A DNA stretch of 64,000 bases from Physcomitrium patens (taxonomy: Eukaryota; Streptophyta; Bryopsida; Funariales; Funariaceae), in the NCBI RefSeq assembly GCF_000002425.4, contig NC_037267.1, positions 6,709,396 to 6,773,395 of the forward strand, in the 5' to 3' direction. A program made the translations under genes and the position numbers. Under the pieces are notes generated by a model that was not told where the DNA came from, did no database searches, and was given only the letters and a program-made list of their open reading frames with translations. Below, in pieces: positions 48,038 to 59,826 of this stretch (the first letter of the stretch is position 1; each line of letters starts with the position of its first letter).

Positions 48038-49150
48038 GTAAAACCTTGCCTTGGTCGGTCGCCACTGATCGCACATCAGAAAAGCCAGATTAGACTATTG
48101 GTGCGCTACATCCTATCCTGGGACCAAAATGAGAGCCAGGCACCATAACAATATTGTCCAAGTGTTTCACATGAGCATCGCAAGTCACACACAGTAAAGA
48201 TGCAGAAGAGGCCACATATTCTCTAAAATTCTTCTGCAAGAGAATACAGAAATCTGGCAGGAAGGGTAAACTTGACGAAAACAAATTGATCCCTCTCTGC
48301 CCTACTACTGCCTATTGAACGAAAAGACCACCTTCAAGCCCATATTCGTAAAACATCTATGCTTAGCAAGTGTTATACACAGCATCCACAAGTAAAACGC
48401 CCTGTGATCCACCGGACGAACATCATGGATCTCTCTCGATAATAGAACTCTATCCAGGATGACAGAACCTGGAGTTCCTACGAGAATCCGCCAACATTGG
48501 ATCGGATGCTGGAATGGGTGCATTTTTAGAGAATTCCGGTAAACGATCTCTACAGTATGCATCACGATGAAGCTTTGCCCGGCCACGAGCAAGAGGAGAA
48601 GATCGAAATTGAGAACAAAAGAATACAATTGTAAGATCAAGTAACATGTGTGGGCCAGAAGAGAGAACACAAAAAAATTGCTAACCGAACTGTCGTAACG
48701 CGCAAAAACTAAGGCGAACAAAAACCAGAAAGGAAACCCGTACAACCAACCACAATGCCAAAACCCCTCTCATCATCAATCAGGGGCCAACTTACAATTA
48801 CACAAGAAAAACCTCCCACAAACTTCGCCAAAACCGCTCCAATTGGCCACAGAAATCAATCTACAAAAACGCCACAGCACAGCAACAACGCCAAACTCAG
48901 GGGAAGAAGCAGTCAAGCGATGTGCTTCACATCTCATCACACTTCCCAAGTAACCCCAACATTTCTCTAAACGAACACCAGCACAGCAAAAAGAGCTTAA
49001 AAGACACTTTTCGCACGCTTGGAAAAACCACAGAGCGATGAGCATGCGCAAGTAGCTCACCTCTGCATAGAATGTGCTGCTGATAGGTGCTGACAAGGAA
49101 AGCGAGAAGGCTTATGGTGCTAAAACAGAGCAACAGGAATGCCACGCACT
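48038..49150 (-). promoter_or_regulatory. Upstream region of ETHE1
   Basis: Gene-like composition over about 1.1 kb. Minus-strand open frames (48305-48745, 48450-48647, 48776-49096) show no recognised family and overlap each other in different frames. They are best explained as leader, a leader intron and promoter. An additional 5' coding exon for ETHE1 is not excluded. Confidence 0.35.
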
Positions 49151-49579
49151 CGAGTAGGTATCACCTCAATCCAACATAGGGTATCATCCTGGTAAGGGTG
49201 TTTCCACGGTTACCGGGGTTACCGCACCCGCGATCTTAGGAGTCGTTCTTGGTATTGGCTCCCAGCTGTTTGGACGGCATCGCGAATTTCGAATGAGGCT
49301 TCGATTTGACTTTCGAAAATATGGGTGCTCTGGGTGATGCCAGCGTGGAACTGGCTGTTGTAAACTTTTGTTGAGCATAGGGTAGTGTGTGTACAACTGC
49401 TATTCAATAAATTGAAAACTGTGTCTCATGTTTCTCAGGGGGTTTAAGGTTTCTCATTTTTTTCTATTGCAGCACATCCTTCTTTGTCCAATGAGAACAA
49501 ACCCACAATTGCGTGAAAGGATCAGGTTGAAGTTCGGAAAACCACATCTTTCCCTTGAATCTAGAGGGTACAAAAGGTA
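49151..49579 (+). CDS. Possible exon pair, unknown protein
   Basis: An open frame at about 49152-49337 reads STVTGVTAPAILGVVLGIG, then SQLFGRHREFRMRLRFDFRK, with a hydrophobic segment that could span a membrane, ending at TGA 49335-49337. Further on, a CTATTGCAG acceptor (to 49470) and an AAAAG|GTATGA donor (from 49579) enclose a frame reading MRTNPQLRERIRLKFGKPHL, then SLESRGYKR. Both are richer in Arg and Gly than random AT-rich frames would be. I recognise no family and cannot prove that they belong to one gene. Confidence 0.22.
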
Positions 49580-49631
49580 TGATTCATACATGAAAGCCGG
49601 TCGTTATTTGCTTCTGTTTTTTGTATTTTAG

Positions 49632-50206
49632 TTCTTAAGAAAGTGTTTTCATAATAGATGGTTTCTTTGAAGTGTAGAGAGCATTCTAATGTCCACTCAT
49701 GGCATGTCCACAACAGGACCTTTCTTGCGTTTGTATTATTTATTTTTAAAATTACTAAATCTATGCTCTTTGCACCTTAAGAGAAGTCTTAAAACTGTAC
49801 AGTATAGATTTCTTTTGAAAATCAAAGCTTATGTAGAAGTGGTAATCAGTTGATAAACAGCTCTTGTATTATTACTAGAAGAGCACAATCTATAATGTCC
49901 TATGTTCCATACGAGAAAAACCAATATTGACACTTTTTTAACAAGTGTCTCATACCACAGGTTTTTTTTTTTTTTTTTTTAAACTTTATTTGAAGTAAAT
50001 AAAATAAAAGCAGAGGATAGAATTTGACAACTTTTTAAGTTACCAATGGCAGAAAATGGGCTTTGGATTGTAAATCTGCTTTTGCAAGTTTGATTAACAA
50101 GTGTTTGGGAGGAATTTTATGACTTCACTTAAGTTATAATTGATCAAATCAAAGGTTCTTTGTTGTTTTACATTATATTTGGTTTGGAATTCTGAAAGTC
50201 ATTGTA

Positions 50207-50242
<36 letters not shown>

Positions 50243-51171
50243 CTACCTAATCTTGTAAAAAAAGAGGGCAGGAGGAATTTTAGAGGTGGGAAATCACAAG
50301 AAATGTGAACAAATGAAAAAGTTAAAATAACTTGTGAGGGGTTTCTTTTCTTTTCTTTTCTTTTCTTTTTAAACTTCTTTAAAGATGTTCTATTACACTA
50401 AATAGTCTTATTTTCAATTCTATTACACCAAAGAGATAATAAAGACCATAAAGAGACTACCAAAGTTTGTAGAAGAATAATTCTAAATGCTGAAGAATAC
50501 ATTATGTGAAGATAGAATTAAATTACTATTAGTTAATACATATAGTTATAAACTTATAACTATAAATTTTTACTAAAACTACTATAAAACATGTCAATTA
50601 TTTTGCTTTATTTTTGTGGCAATAACAATGAGGTTATGAAAAGAACTAAATTTTTAAACTTATATTGTAGATGTGACAAACTATGTAAAAGTATTGCTAC
50701 ATCTTTTTTGTCTCAATTGAACTTTATTTAGTGTGTACAAATTAAAAGTAAATTGTTTTATATCTAAGTAAATTGTTTTATATCGAAGTCAAATAATTAA
50801 AAATAATAAATTATGTAATTTTATATTTGCCTTTGTTGTTGCTTTTGAGTTGAGTAATTTTTAAAAGACAAACTTGTACATTATTGTTTTTTAAGGCAAT
50901 AGTTAGATTTTTTTACCCAGGCATATTACTACTTCTTTATTGATCCAATTGTTTAAGATAGAAACTTTGTTCTTAAATGCTTATAACATAGAAACAATTT
51001 TCTTAAATAGTTTATTTCCCTACTTCAATCTTTTAGTATTATAACACATTATAGAAATTACAAGTTTTATAGAAGATATATTTAATTTTAAAAAATTATA
51101 CCAAATAACTTTTTAAACTTTGTTAGAATTTCTTTCATTTTATATTAAAATAATGCAACAAATTTTTCGAG

Positions 51172-51202
<31 letters not shown>

Positions 51203-51519
51203 CAATTGTATATTTTATAAGTTGTAATGTGTTGTGTGATAGTAAAAAATGAAGATATCATCTAATCTCTTTGAAAAAAATAATATTAAAAAAAACAACT
51301 TCCTTCTCTATCCTAACAATGACTTCCACAAACTATGCAATAAACTTAGTCACAAAATTATAGAATTTAATTTTTTTCTTTTTTTGTTTATTTGTTTGTA
51401 ATGCCAAGATTTGTCTTTGCACCCAATAATATAATATTAGATATACTTTTGCTTACAATTTCCAGCAACATCAACATACATAGCAAGAATCTAGACAATG
51501 ATGAAACATAATAAATAAA
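49632..51519. other. AT-rich intergenic DNA, no gene seen
   Basis: Includes a poly-T at about 49963-49980, a (TC)n(TA)n microsatellite at about 50208-50241, TTTTC repeats at about 50343-50370, and a poly-A at about 51176-51202. No coding signal. Confidence 0.65.
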
Positions 51520-51706
51520 GAGAATTGTGAAATTGACCCAAGAATTTACTAAATTGACCCACCCATCATCACCACTGGTTGAGGATCCAACCATTTTTTC
51601 ATTGGTTTTCAATCATTACGGATCTGACAATGGAGAGTTTTTTTGATGATGGTCAAGATGGGTGGATTGATTTAGTAAATACTTGGGTCATTTTCACAAT
51701 TCCCTC
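51520..51706. repeat. Small TIR element, about 187 bp
   Basis: The left end GAGAATTGTGAAATTGACCC and the reverse complement of the right end (GAGGGAATTGTGAAAATGAC) pair, and pairing continues over more than 45 bp (CCAAG.ATTTACTAAAT....CCACCCATC). The spacer of about 70 bp has no gene. The inner TTGACCCACCCATCATC motif recurs at 19.98 kb and inverted at 38.78 kb. Confidence 0.75.
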
Positions 51707-52545
51707 AACACATAGATAAATAACAACTCTGTAGCTTCCAGTTGTGACAACACGGACGCCGGTCGATGCCATGTAAATGCCAATTGCCGCATCGCCAACG
51801 CCGACTGCACCGCCACCAGCTGCAATTGCGTCACCGCAGATGATTCGGAGTGTTGTGAAGCTAGAGATCCCGTCGCCGAGGACGAGATCCATGTTGCCCA
51901 GGCGCAATCAGGTTTGCTGAAGGATCCAGTAGCCTTGGTAGAATCTTGTGCGTTATGGTAGCCGACGAAGGCACATCCGTGGATATCTGCGCTGTTGAAG
52001 GACAATCGTATGGGCAAGCGCTCGATGTGGAATTCAAGCAAACCCTCATCAGCAATCGCTATCTGTCGTTGCATCGCTGACGGCTTGTACCCACTTCCTT
52101 GAAACAGTTGCGACTTGGATCGAGCAACGTGCAACATTCTTGTCCGTCTTGGATCTTTTCCTCCTATGTCGCTGGAAAGGATGGTGTCCGAATCGCATCG
52201 TGACACAGGAGTCGTGGGTTTGGGGTGCGATCGATGGAGGACATACTATACAGTTGGCTTCTGGTGGCATTGATTGTCTGCCCTGGCGAAGGATCTTCTG
52301 CAATGGCGACGCGCTTGCACAGATGCAGAGAGAAATGGGGTTAGCATTTGCCTGAGGTCTTTGTTGCGCAGAATTGTATCTCAACCCACGATTGTGATTG
52401 ATTTCGGACGACGGATCCGAGGTGACCAAGCTCAGAGACTGACTGCGCTTGCGGCATTGGATTCTGTGGCCATCTTCGTGAAATGCATGTTGCGCAATGA
52501 CAATCTACTCTTTCCCAGTTAGGGTTTGGGATTTAGGGTTTGCAA
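51707..52545 (-). pseudogene. Decayed or unresolved gene behind a telo-box leader
   Basis: GC-rich island. On the minus strand, a leader with two telo-boxes is followed by ATG at 52482-52480 (MATESNAASAVS), which meets a stop after 13 codons. A neighbouring frame continues (SLSLVTSDPSSEINHNRGL), then another frame carries MQRQIAIADEGLLEFHIERL and a Gly/Ala-rich stretch (GDAIAAGGGAVGVGDAAIGI, about 51780-51840). The coding-like signal switches frame at least twice, which suggests indels or introns I cannot place. No family recognised. Confidence 0.3.
52519..52541 (-). promoter_or_regulatory. Double telo-box
   Basis: TTAGGGTTT occurs at 52519-52527 and again at 52533-52541 (AAACCCTAA on the minus strand). 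This is a common element near transcription starts of plant genes and lies just upstream of the minus-strand ATG at 52482. Confidence 0.6.
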
Positions 52546-52730
52546 GGGGAGCTGCATGCTGTTTAGTCTGAAGCCCATAAGAAATGTGAAGAAGAAATGC
52601 AGAGTTTCAGCATCAGCGCAACAAAACAGGAAAGAAGAAAAATATAATAATAATAATAAAATCTTCAATTCGTTCTCATTTTTAAAGGTCGTTTTGATTG
52701 ATGTGTGCTTTCCTTTTTTGTTTGTGTAAT

Positions 52731-55270
52731 AAAGCTGAGTGATTTAATGTAATAAAAAAAATATTAATTTTTCTTTTTAAAATTTCATAAAGAAATACAC
52801 TTTTTAAAAGACGAAACTTTATTTAATCAACATGTTATTTGATACTAAATGATGCTCGAAATTCAAAACAACTAGATGTTGATAAATATTTTTTTGTTAG
52901 ATATAAAATACAATTGGAAAAAATCGATGATTAAAATTTTGATTAAAAGTTTGTAAAAAAACATCAAATGAAAGGTGATGCTTTGAAAATTAATTTTTAA
53001 TAATTAACATATCTTTAGAAACACAAATCCTCAAATTACCTATGAATAATTTATGATTATTATTAATGTATAATTGGTCAATTAAAAAATGTGTGTGAAT
53101 AAATCTTTATTCTTTAAACGTATATCTTCTCATAAATATTTTTAATACTTAGTTTACATGTTAAATAAATAAATAAATTTGATGATGTTTTGTACATTTT
53201 AAATTTAACCAATAAATATATATATATATATATATATATAGTGAATACATAGTTTTATATTGTTGTTGTTTTACAACCATCTAATCAATGTGCAATTGTG
53301 GATATTTATAATTTTTTCAAAATAAAAATAAGTTTTGATAGTACGTTTTAAATGTTAAGAAAAGAAAAAGAAAAAGAAAAAATTGGATCAACACATAATA
53401 ATTGGTTTTGCAATAAATTGTATTTGATCCAAATAAAAAATTGTTCATCTACTCAAAAGTACATTACATAATCATGTACTCAGTATTTAATGAAAGTGTT
53501 CTAAATGTTATATTTTTTAGCATGTTTCAAAAGTCTTTCAAATATTACGAATTAGAAGAAATAAGAAATAGAAAATAAATAAATAGTTTTATGATATGTA
53601 TGACAAGAAATAAATTGAAGAAAGTACATCTACAAGCTAAAATACAATCACTACTACCTTTGCAATACAAAGCTTTCATTTTTTAAAATTTATAATATGT
53701 TTTTAATCTTGATTTAGCATATCTTTTAACATATTTAATCATATCTTTTTATTGGATAGTACCACCATTTTGAATGTTAAACAAATAATATATAAATATA
53801 TATATATATATGTACTGTTAATTATATAACATATAAAACCGTAGAAAGTTGTAATATTAAATCATTCGGTTTTTGTTGTAGGTTGACATTTAAATTTTCA
53901 ACCTGTTAATTTTCCACTTATGTTTCATATTTGATATGATAATTATTGCTTTTTTAAAATTCTATTGGTCATGTTTACAACTGTTTTTTGCATTTATTAT
54001 TATTATAGTCATTTTAAACTTAAATTAATTTGGGTTGATATTTTATTTATGGATAATATATATATTTGTATACACACAAACCATGAATTACACCATATTT
54101 CTTTTGAATGGACTTGTTCTTTTTGCAATGACTAATAAATACTCCTATCTTGCTGTAATTTTTAAAAGAAGTCTATTGTTTTTTTCTGAGAGTAAAGATG
54201 GTTTTTAATCTTATTTGTAAAAACAATACTCACAAAACTTAAAGACTACTGTCATAACTTTGACTGACTTGCTACACAAACTAATAGAAGAAAAAATAAA
54301 ATCCTAGTAAAACTTCTCCGTCATTCTACAATTTTTTTACTTCATACTTTATACTAATCAGCCTTGACACCAATGTTTTTGTAAAAGCATTTTGAGTCTT
54401 CTAGATCATCAAAGCTATGGAATTTTTATTCTATTGTGTTTTATTTTATGTTTTTAAAATTTTAAAATTATTTTTATTTTTATTTCTCCAATGAAATCTA
54501 ATGTTTTGTGGTATCAAACTCAAAATTATTTATTTTTTCTTATATTTTATTTTTTATTTTTTTAATATTATACATTGATAAAGAAAAATTCACAACTAAA
54601 AAGTTTTGTAATTTTCTTGAATAATATTCAATCATTTGATTATATCTTTGCATTTTCTGAAATCTGAAATTTTACAATAAAATGAAATAAAATAATACAT
54701 TTTTGGAATGTTTTTACAAAATAGGTAAGAGTGCGTTTGAAATGTACATTTGAATATGTAAACAAAAAGAATATTTCCATATTAAAAAATAAAATCAACC
54801 ACTTTAGTTTCAACTTCATATTTTAAATAGAATAATTTGAAATCATGCAAAAACATTTTATGTATAAAAGCATAATATTTTATCAAATATCGAGCTATTT
54901 ATGGCTACTTCCAAAAAGATTGTGCAATGTAGTATGGGTTCTAGAAAAAAATTGGTACAAACTGCATTATAGTATTTTAGTTTTTTCGTCAACAATAAAG
55001 AGCACTTCTATCAAAAACTATGTTATCATTTTTATATTTTATTTTTAAAATATGAACTAATAGTCAAGTTTTAACCTTTTCCTATCATTTAGATACCATT
55101 TCATAAACATTATCAAACCATTATTTCCCCAATTTTAAACAAGAAGCACCTGAATCATTCCTTAGGTCAAAGCAACAGTATCTTCACAACAGAAAAAAAC
55201 CTCATTTCATTATCACTCAGATATAAAATTTGAAAAAAGGAAGGAAAAAAAGCCTCATTCAATACAAAAA
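52731..55270. other. AT-rich intergenic DNA, no gene seen
   Basis: Includes (TA)n at about 53216-53240, AAAAG repeats near 53362-53378, and (AT)n near 53798-53811. No coding signal. Confidence 0.65.
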
Positions 55271-55424
55271 TTCAACACAATGTTAGTTTTTTTCCAAAAG
55301 AAAAATCCTCATGAGAAACACAGACGTGCCAAAATAGTTTCGAATATTTCCATCTGAAAAAGCTGGAAGATATTCCTTTAACAATTAAAGCAACATGGTG
55401 GGACATTTTCAGGTGAAACAGTGA

Positions 55425-55576
55425 GGGAGCGAGTTCCCCCTTGGGAACAATGGAATGGGAGCGAGTTCCCGGCGGGAACAAAATGAGGGAGCAAGTTCTG
55501 CATGGAAACGAAGCGAGGGGTCCAGATCCCCATGGGAGCGAACCCAGGGAGCGAGTTCCCTCATTGGAACGGACGG
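55425..55576. repeat. Five-unit, 30-bp minisatellite with GGGAGCGAGTTCCC core
   Basis: Units start at 55425, 55457, 55487, 55517 and 55547, with lengths 32, 30, 30, 30 and 30. The core GGGAGCGAGTTCCC is nearly self-complementary and is followed by a GGAAC element, so each unit could fold. The array is GC-rich and directly borders AT-rich DNA, upstream of the PMT gene. A + strand frame passes through it, but I see no reason to call it coding. Confidence 0.85.
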
Positions 55577-57083
55577 ATAGGGAACTTTACCGGCGAGGCA
55601 GGGAAGGACTTCTCGTACGCAGCAGTTGCAGAGCTTGGAGATGGTGTGTATTGAAGAGGGAGCTCAATAATGGGGACACACCGACTGTCAATCTCTGACC
55701 CTTGCATGTGGGTTACTCCAATTCTCCCATTCCTCCATCTCCATGTCAGTGCAGAAGCAGCAGGAGCAGTAGCAGGAGCAGCAGCAGGAGGAGCCGATGC
55801 CGTTTACTACCTCGGAGCTTCGCATGGTTGCTGTGATCTTGTGCCCTCATGGTTGAGATTCGCTCTGCAATGGTGGAGCTTCGCAACTGCTTCATAGTTT
55901 AGCTGCCTGCGGACGGCGTCGGTGAGCAGCTGGTCACTATATCTGCCACCTTTTTTTCGTTGTTTTTGAACCCGAGTTGCTGCACTTCTTGGTGGGTTGG
56001 TTGGTCCTTGTGAGCTGGACAATTTTCTTTATGGAGTTGGTGTCGTTTTCGTGTCGTTTTTGATTTGTTTAGCTGACTGTAGGTAATGTCGTCCGGTCGG
56101 GGGACGTGAGAGCTACGGGGACGAAGGAGCTTGAGATCCCATGTGCTGGCGAGGTGGATTTGCGCAGAGTAGTCGATCAAGTCTGACTTGGTCTTTGTGC
56201 GACTCTGAGCAGTACCTTGCTTGTGCAACTTAGAGAGGTTCGGAAAACTTGCCTCTCTTTCGCTTTGCTTTGTGAACTGGATGTGGGACTGTGATTTCTC
56301 GGACTGTTTTTTGTGCAATCCCTTCTTTCTCTTCAGTTTTTTTGCCCAGTTTCGGATACTTGACGAGTATCCGACGCTTGATAACGGACTTTCGTCGCTT
56401 CTTCCTGCTGCTGTTACTTCTCTATTCTCCATTTGAACTGCCGCTGTTTAATCGGCGCTTAAACAAAATATAGCTTTAAACTTACTTCAATAGGTTGGAG
56501 TTCTGAGGTAAAATGGCTTTTCAACTCAAGGTAAGATTACCTGAAGAGCGTAACCACCGAAAGGAGACTCATTGCTTAGTGCTTGAAGTCATAATGTTAG
56601 TGAGGATGGGGTTCAAGGGCTTGGACATTCTTCAGTGCCCTCGTGTTTGAAATGTGTCCTTCAACAGTTTTGAAGCGTCTTCGTCAAAACGGGGAGTGTG
56701 GACACCAGAATGCCTTCGATGAGCATCTCACTTGTCTCTTCAGGGTCATTAACAAACGATTTAGTCGTTGGTATTTAAAAATCTTAGGTCAAAATAATAC
56801 GCTCAAGTATAAATAATGATCACTCATTTGAAATACATATCCTGCACCTGCGTTGATTCAGAGAAGCTGAATACATGGAAGACTGTAATGTTCGTCCAGA
56901 TATACCAAATTTCATGATAATTTCAGATAATTTAAGAGTGGACCACTGGCCTAGCTTGCTTGAGATGAGGTGATTCCTTGAAAGCTCACAAAAACTTTAA
57001 TGCTGCAACTTCACATGAAAGCACTCTCTCATCTCGCGAAGCTTGTGTGACCGCTTTCACAGGGAGGCCAACTGAAGGTCACC
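55577..57083 (+). promoter_or_regulatory. Upstream region and probable intron-containing leader of the PMT gene
   Basis: Gene-like composition, with pyrimidine-rich stretches (about 56300-56440) and several GT/AG pairs. This suggests a spliced 5' leader. A CAGGAGCAG-type triplet-rich run lies at about 55757-55795. A 177-residue minus-strand frame at 55899-56432 is low in family signal and rich in Lys and Ser, and is treated as a shadow. Confidence 0.4.
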
Positions 57084-59826
57084 ATGGCTGCTTCCAAGAC
57101 CTCCAGACCAGGAGAGAGGCTGGGGAGCCCGTCCACGTACGTCATCATAGGGTCGGTATTGATAGGTTTCTTCTTGGTCGCGGTTTGGGTGTCCACTACA
57201 CCAGCAGCAATTCCAGAGAAATCCGACGGAGGACCTGCTGGAAGGAGCAGTTCTGTGAACTCCAATGCCTGGCCTGAAAATACAGTACCGAGCACTTCGG
57301 GAACGGAAAATTCATCTACTTTGAAAGAAGGACCCTCGAATCCAGTTCCAGACGCTGACCAACTCACAAATGAGCCACTTGGGAAGACACAACCCATGGA
57401 GGAGATTCCTGATAACATCTCGACGCTGGTGGAGTTAACCACGGAGAATAATGAATCGAACAAGACAAGCTTCGAGACCCAGGACATGGAGTCGAAGGAG
57501 GAGAAGGCCGAAATCCAGAGAGACAGTTCCACTGCACCGGAGTCAATTCCTGAGGACACCACTAAAACTTCCTTTCTGAGGGTGCAGGATGGTGCTGCCA
57601 AGACTTGGACACTTTGCAATTTTGCTGGAGCACAGGATTTCATTCCTTGCCTCGACAATGAAGCAGCTATCAAGAAGCTGAAGTCGCGAAAGCACTACGA
57701 GCACAGGGAACGCCATTGTCCCTCCGAAGAGGACCTTCCCAAATGCTTGCTTCCATTGCCAGCTAACTATAAGGTTCCAATCAAGTGGCCCTCGAGTAGA
57801 GATCAAGTAAGCTCATGCACACCAGTCCCATGTCTGCAACGAATGAGTTCTTGAAAACATGTACGCAGATCATTCCATTTGACCCGTAAAGCTCATCTCC
57901 TATGATTTTTATCAAATTGCAGGTATGGTTCAGCAATGTGCCCCACACGCAATTAGTGTCCTACAAGGCGGATCAAAATTGGGTGAAGGTGTCGGAGAAC
58001 AAGCAGAAGCTCATTTTTCCCGGTGGTGGCACGCAATTCAAGCAGGGCGCAACGCACTACATCGACTTTCTACAAGAGGTCTGTACATCAGCAGATTTCA
58101 TCAGTCATAGTGTTGAAAATTGAACTTCAACTCTTTAGCTCAGTCTAACATGTTTTGACTGATTCAGATGTTGTGTCATGGATATGGCAGGCTGTGCCCG
58201 AAGTAGCCTGGGGAAAGCACACTCGCGTCATTTTGGACGTGGGTTGTGGAGTTGCGAGCTTCAGTGGCTATCTTTTTGACAAAAATGTTCTGGCGATGTC
58301 TATAGCTCCCAAGGATGAGCATGAAGCACAGGTGCAAATGGCATTGGAGCGTGGCATTCCAGCTGTATCCGCTGTTATGGGCACTCAACGTTTGGTCTTC
58401 CCGAGCAATGTTTTCGATGTTGTGCACTGCGCTAGATGTCGTGTTCCATGGCATAGTGACGGTAATTGGATTCCGTAGAGACCCTCAATTATCCTTCTGC
58501 ATTGATGTCTAGAACAAATTAACCCCAGTTCAGGTTTTGAAAATTGCGGTGTATGTGTTTGCTAACCCGACTGAAATTAGGATTGTCGTGGGGTATTTCT
58601 GTGACAGAGGGAATGCTTCTTGTTGAGCTGAATCGCGTTCTAAGACCAGGGGGCTACTTTCTGTGGTCGGCAACCCCTGTGTACTGGAAGGACGAGGAGA
58701 ACGTTCAAATATGGAAAGGTTCGCATCTAATCCCTCTTATGCTGCCAAACAGCAAACTGATGTGGCCTGGTGTTAACATTTCCAATTATGCCTGAGTCAA
58801 AATATATAGCTTCTACTAATACCATCATATTGCAGACACAAAAGTTATCACAGAAAGACTGTCTTGGAAGTTGGTGGCCAAGAAGAACGATCCCACAACA
58901 AAGATAGGGGTGGCTGTATTCCAGAAACCTACAGACAACAATCTGTACGATCTTCGGAAGCCTGACGCCACCCCACCATTGTGTGAACCTGACGACAAGC
59001 CAGACGCAGCCTGGTACATCCCAATGAAGTCATGTATACACAAAATCCCATCCAAAGAGGGAGCAAGAGGCACAAGCTGGCCAGCTGAGTGGCCTCTCCG
59101 TGTGGAGGCGACTCCGTCGTGGCTAAGCACCAGCGAGAAGGGCATCTATGGGAAGCCTGTGGCGGAGGATTACCGTGCAGACGCTGATCACTGGAAGCGC
59201 ATTGTTGAGAAGTCCTATTTGCAGGGAGTCGGCATTCAGTGGAGCTCGGTCCGCAACGTGATGGATATGAAGGCTGGCTATGGAGGGTTTGCAGCCGCGC
59301 TGGTGATGCAGCCCCTGTGGGTGATGAACATCATCCCTGTGACGGAGCCAGACACATTGCCAATTATATATGACCGTGGTTTAATCGGCATGTACCACGA
59401 CTGGTGTGAGCCTCACAGCACGTACCCACGCTCCTACGATCTCATGCACGCCGACCACTTGTTCAGTACACTCACTACCAAGTAAGGAGTCAGCCGCATT
59501 TTCCAAAACCAACTCCCTCGTTTGAGGCTCTTGTGAACTACAGTAAGAGATGCCCAGATGTTCAAGTTGTGCGAAGGTTTTTAATAATTATATTTTTTTA
59601 CTGATTTGGATGCAACAGGTGCAGCATTGTTAACGTGGTGATGGAGATGGACCGCATTTTACGTCCTGACGGATGGGCAGTCTTCCGTGACGGTGCGGAC
59701 GTGCTCCGCGAAATAGAAGAACTGGTGAAGTCGTTGCATTGGAATGTAGTGCTTGCATACACACAGGGTGACGAGGAACTTCTTGTAGCAAGGAAAAGTT
59801 TCTGGCGACCTGAGGCTACCCGATAA
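57084..59826 (+). CDS. PMT-type (QUA2/TSD2-like) Golgi methyltransferase, 6 exons
   Basis: Putative S-adenosylmethionine-dependent methyltransferase of the plant PMT family (DUF248/Methyltransf_29). It is a type II Golgi membrane protein thought to methylate wall polysaccharides such as pectin. Exons: 57084-57806, 57923-58078, 58191-58461, 58608-58718, 58836-59481, 59619-59826, all GT-AG with consistent phases, giving 704 residues. A short basic N-terminus precedes one membrane segment (about residues 20-38, [19 protein letters not shown]), then an acidic Ser/Thr-rich stem (40-185). Family motifs follow: [54 protein letters not shown] (SAM site, about 306-322), [60 protein letters not shown] and [10 protein letters not shown]. 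The stem is shorter than in PMT24-27-type proteins. The gene appears intact. Confidence 0.95.

Noticed and set aside
48305-48745. 146-codon minus-strand frame upstream of ETHE1 with hydrophobic stretches
   Set aside because: It overlaps other frames of similar length and has no family signal. The ETHE1 N-terminus is already complete with a plausible mitochondrial presequence.
55425-55576. CRISPR-like array
   Set aside because: Units are contiguous 30-bp tandem copies without unique spacers, in a plant nuclear genome.
55899-56432. 177-codon minus-strand open frame upstream of PMT
   Set aside because: No domain, no conserved motif, and it lies antisense to a probable spliced leader; Lys/Ser/Gln-rich composition is a shadow of pyrimidine-rich DNA.
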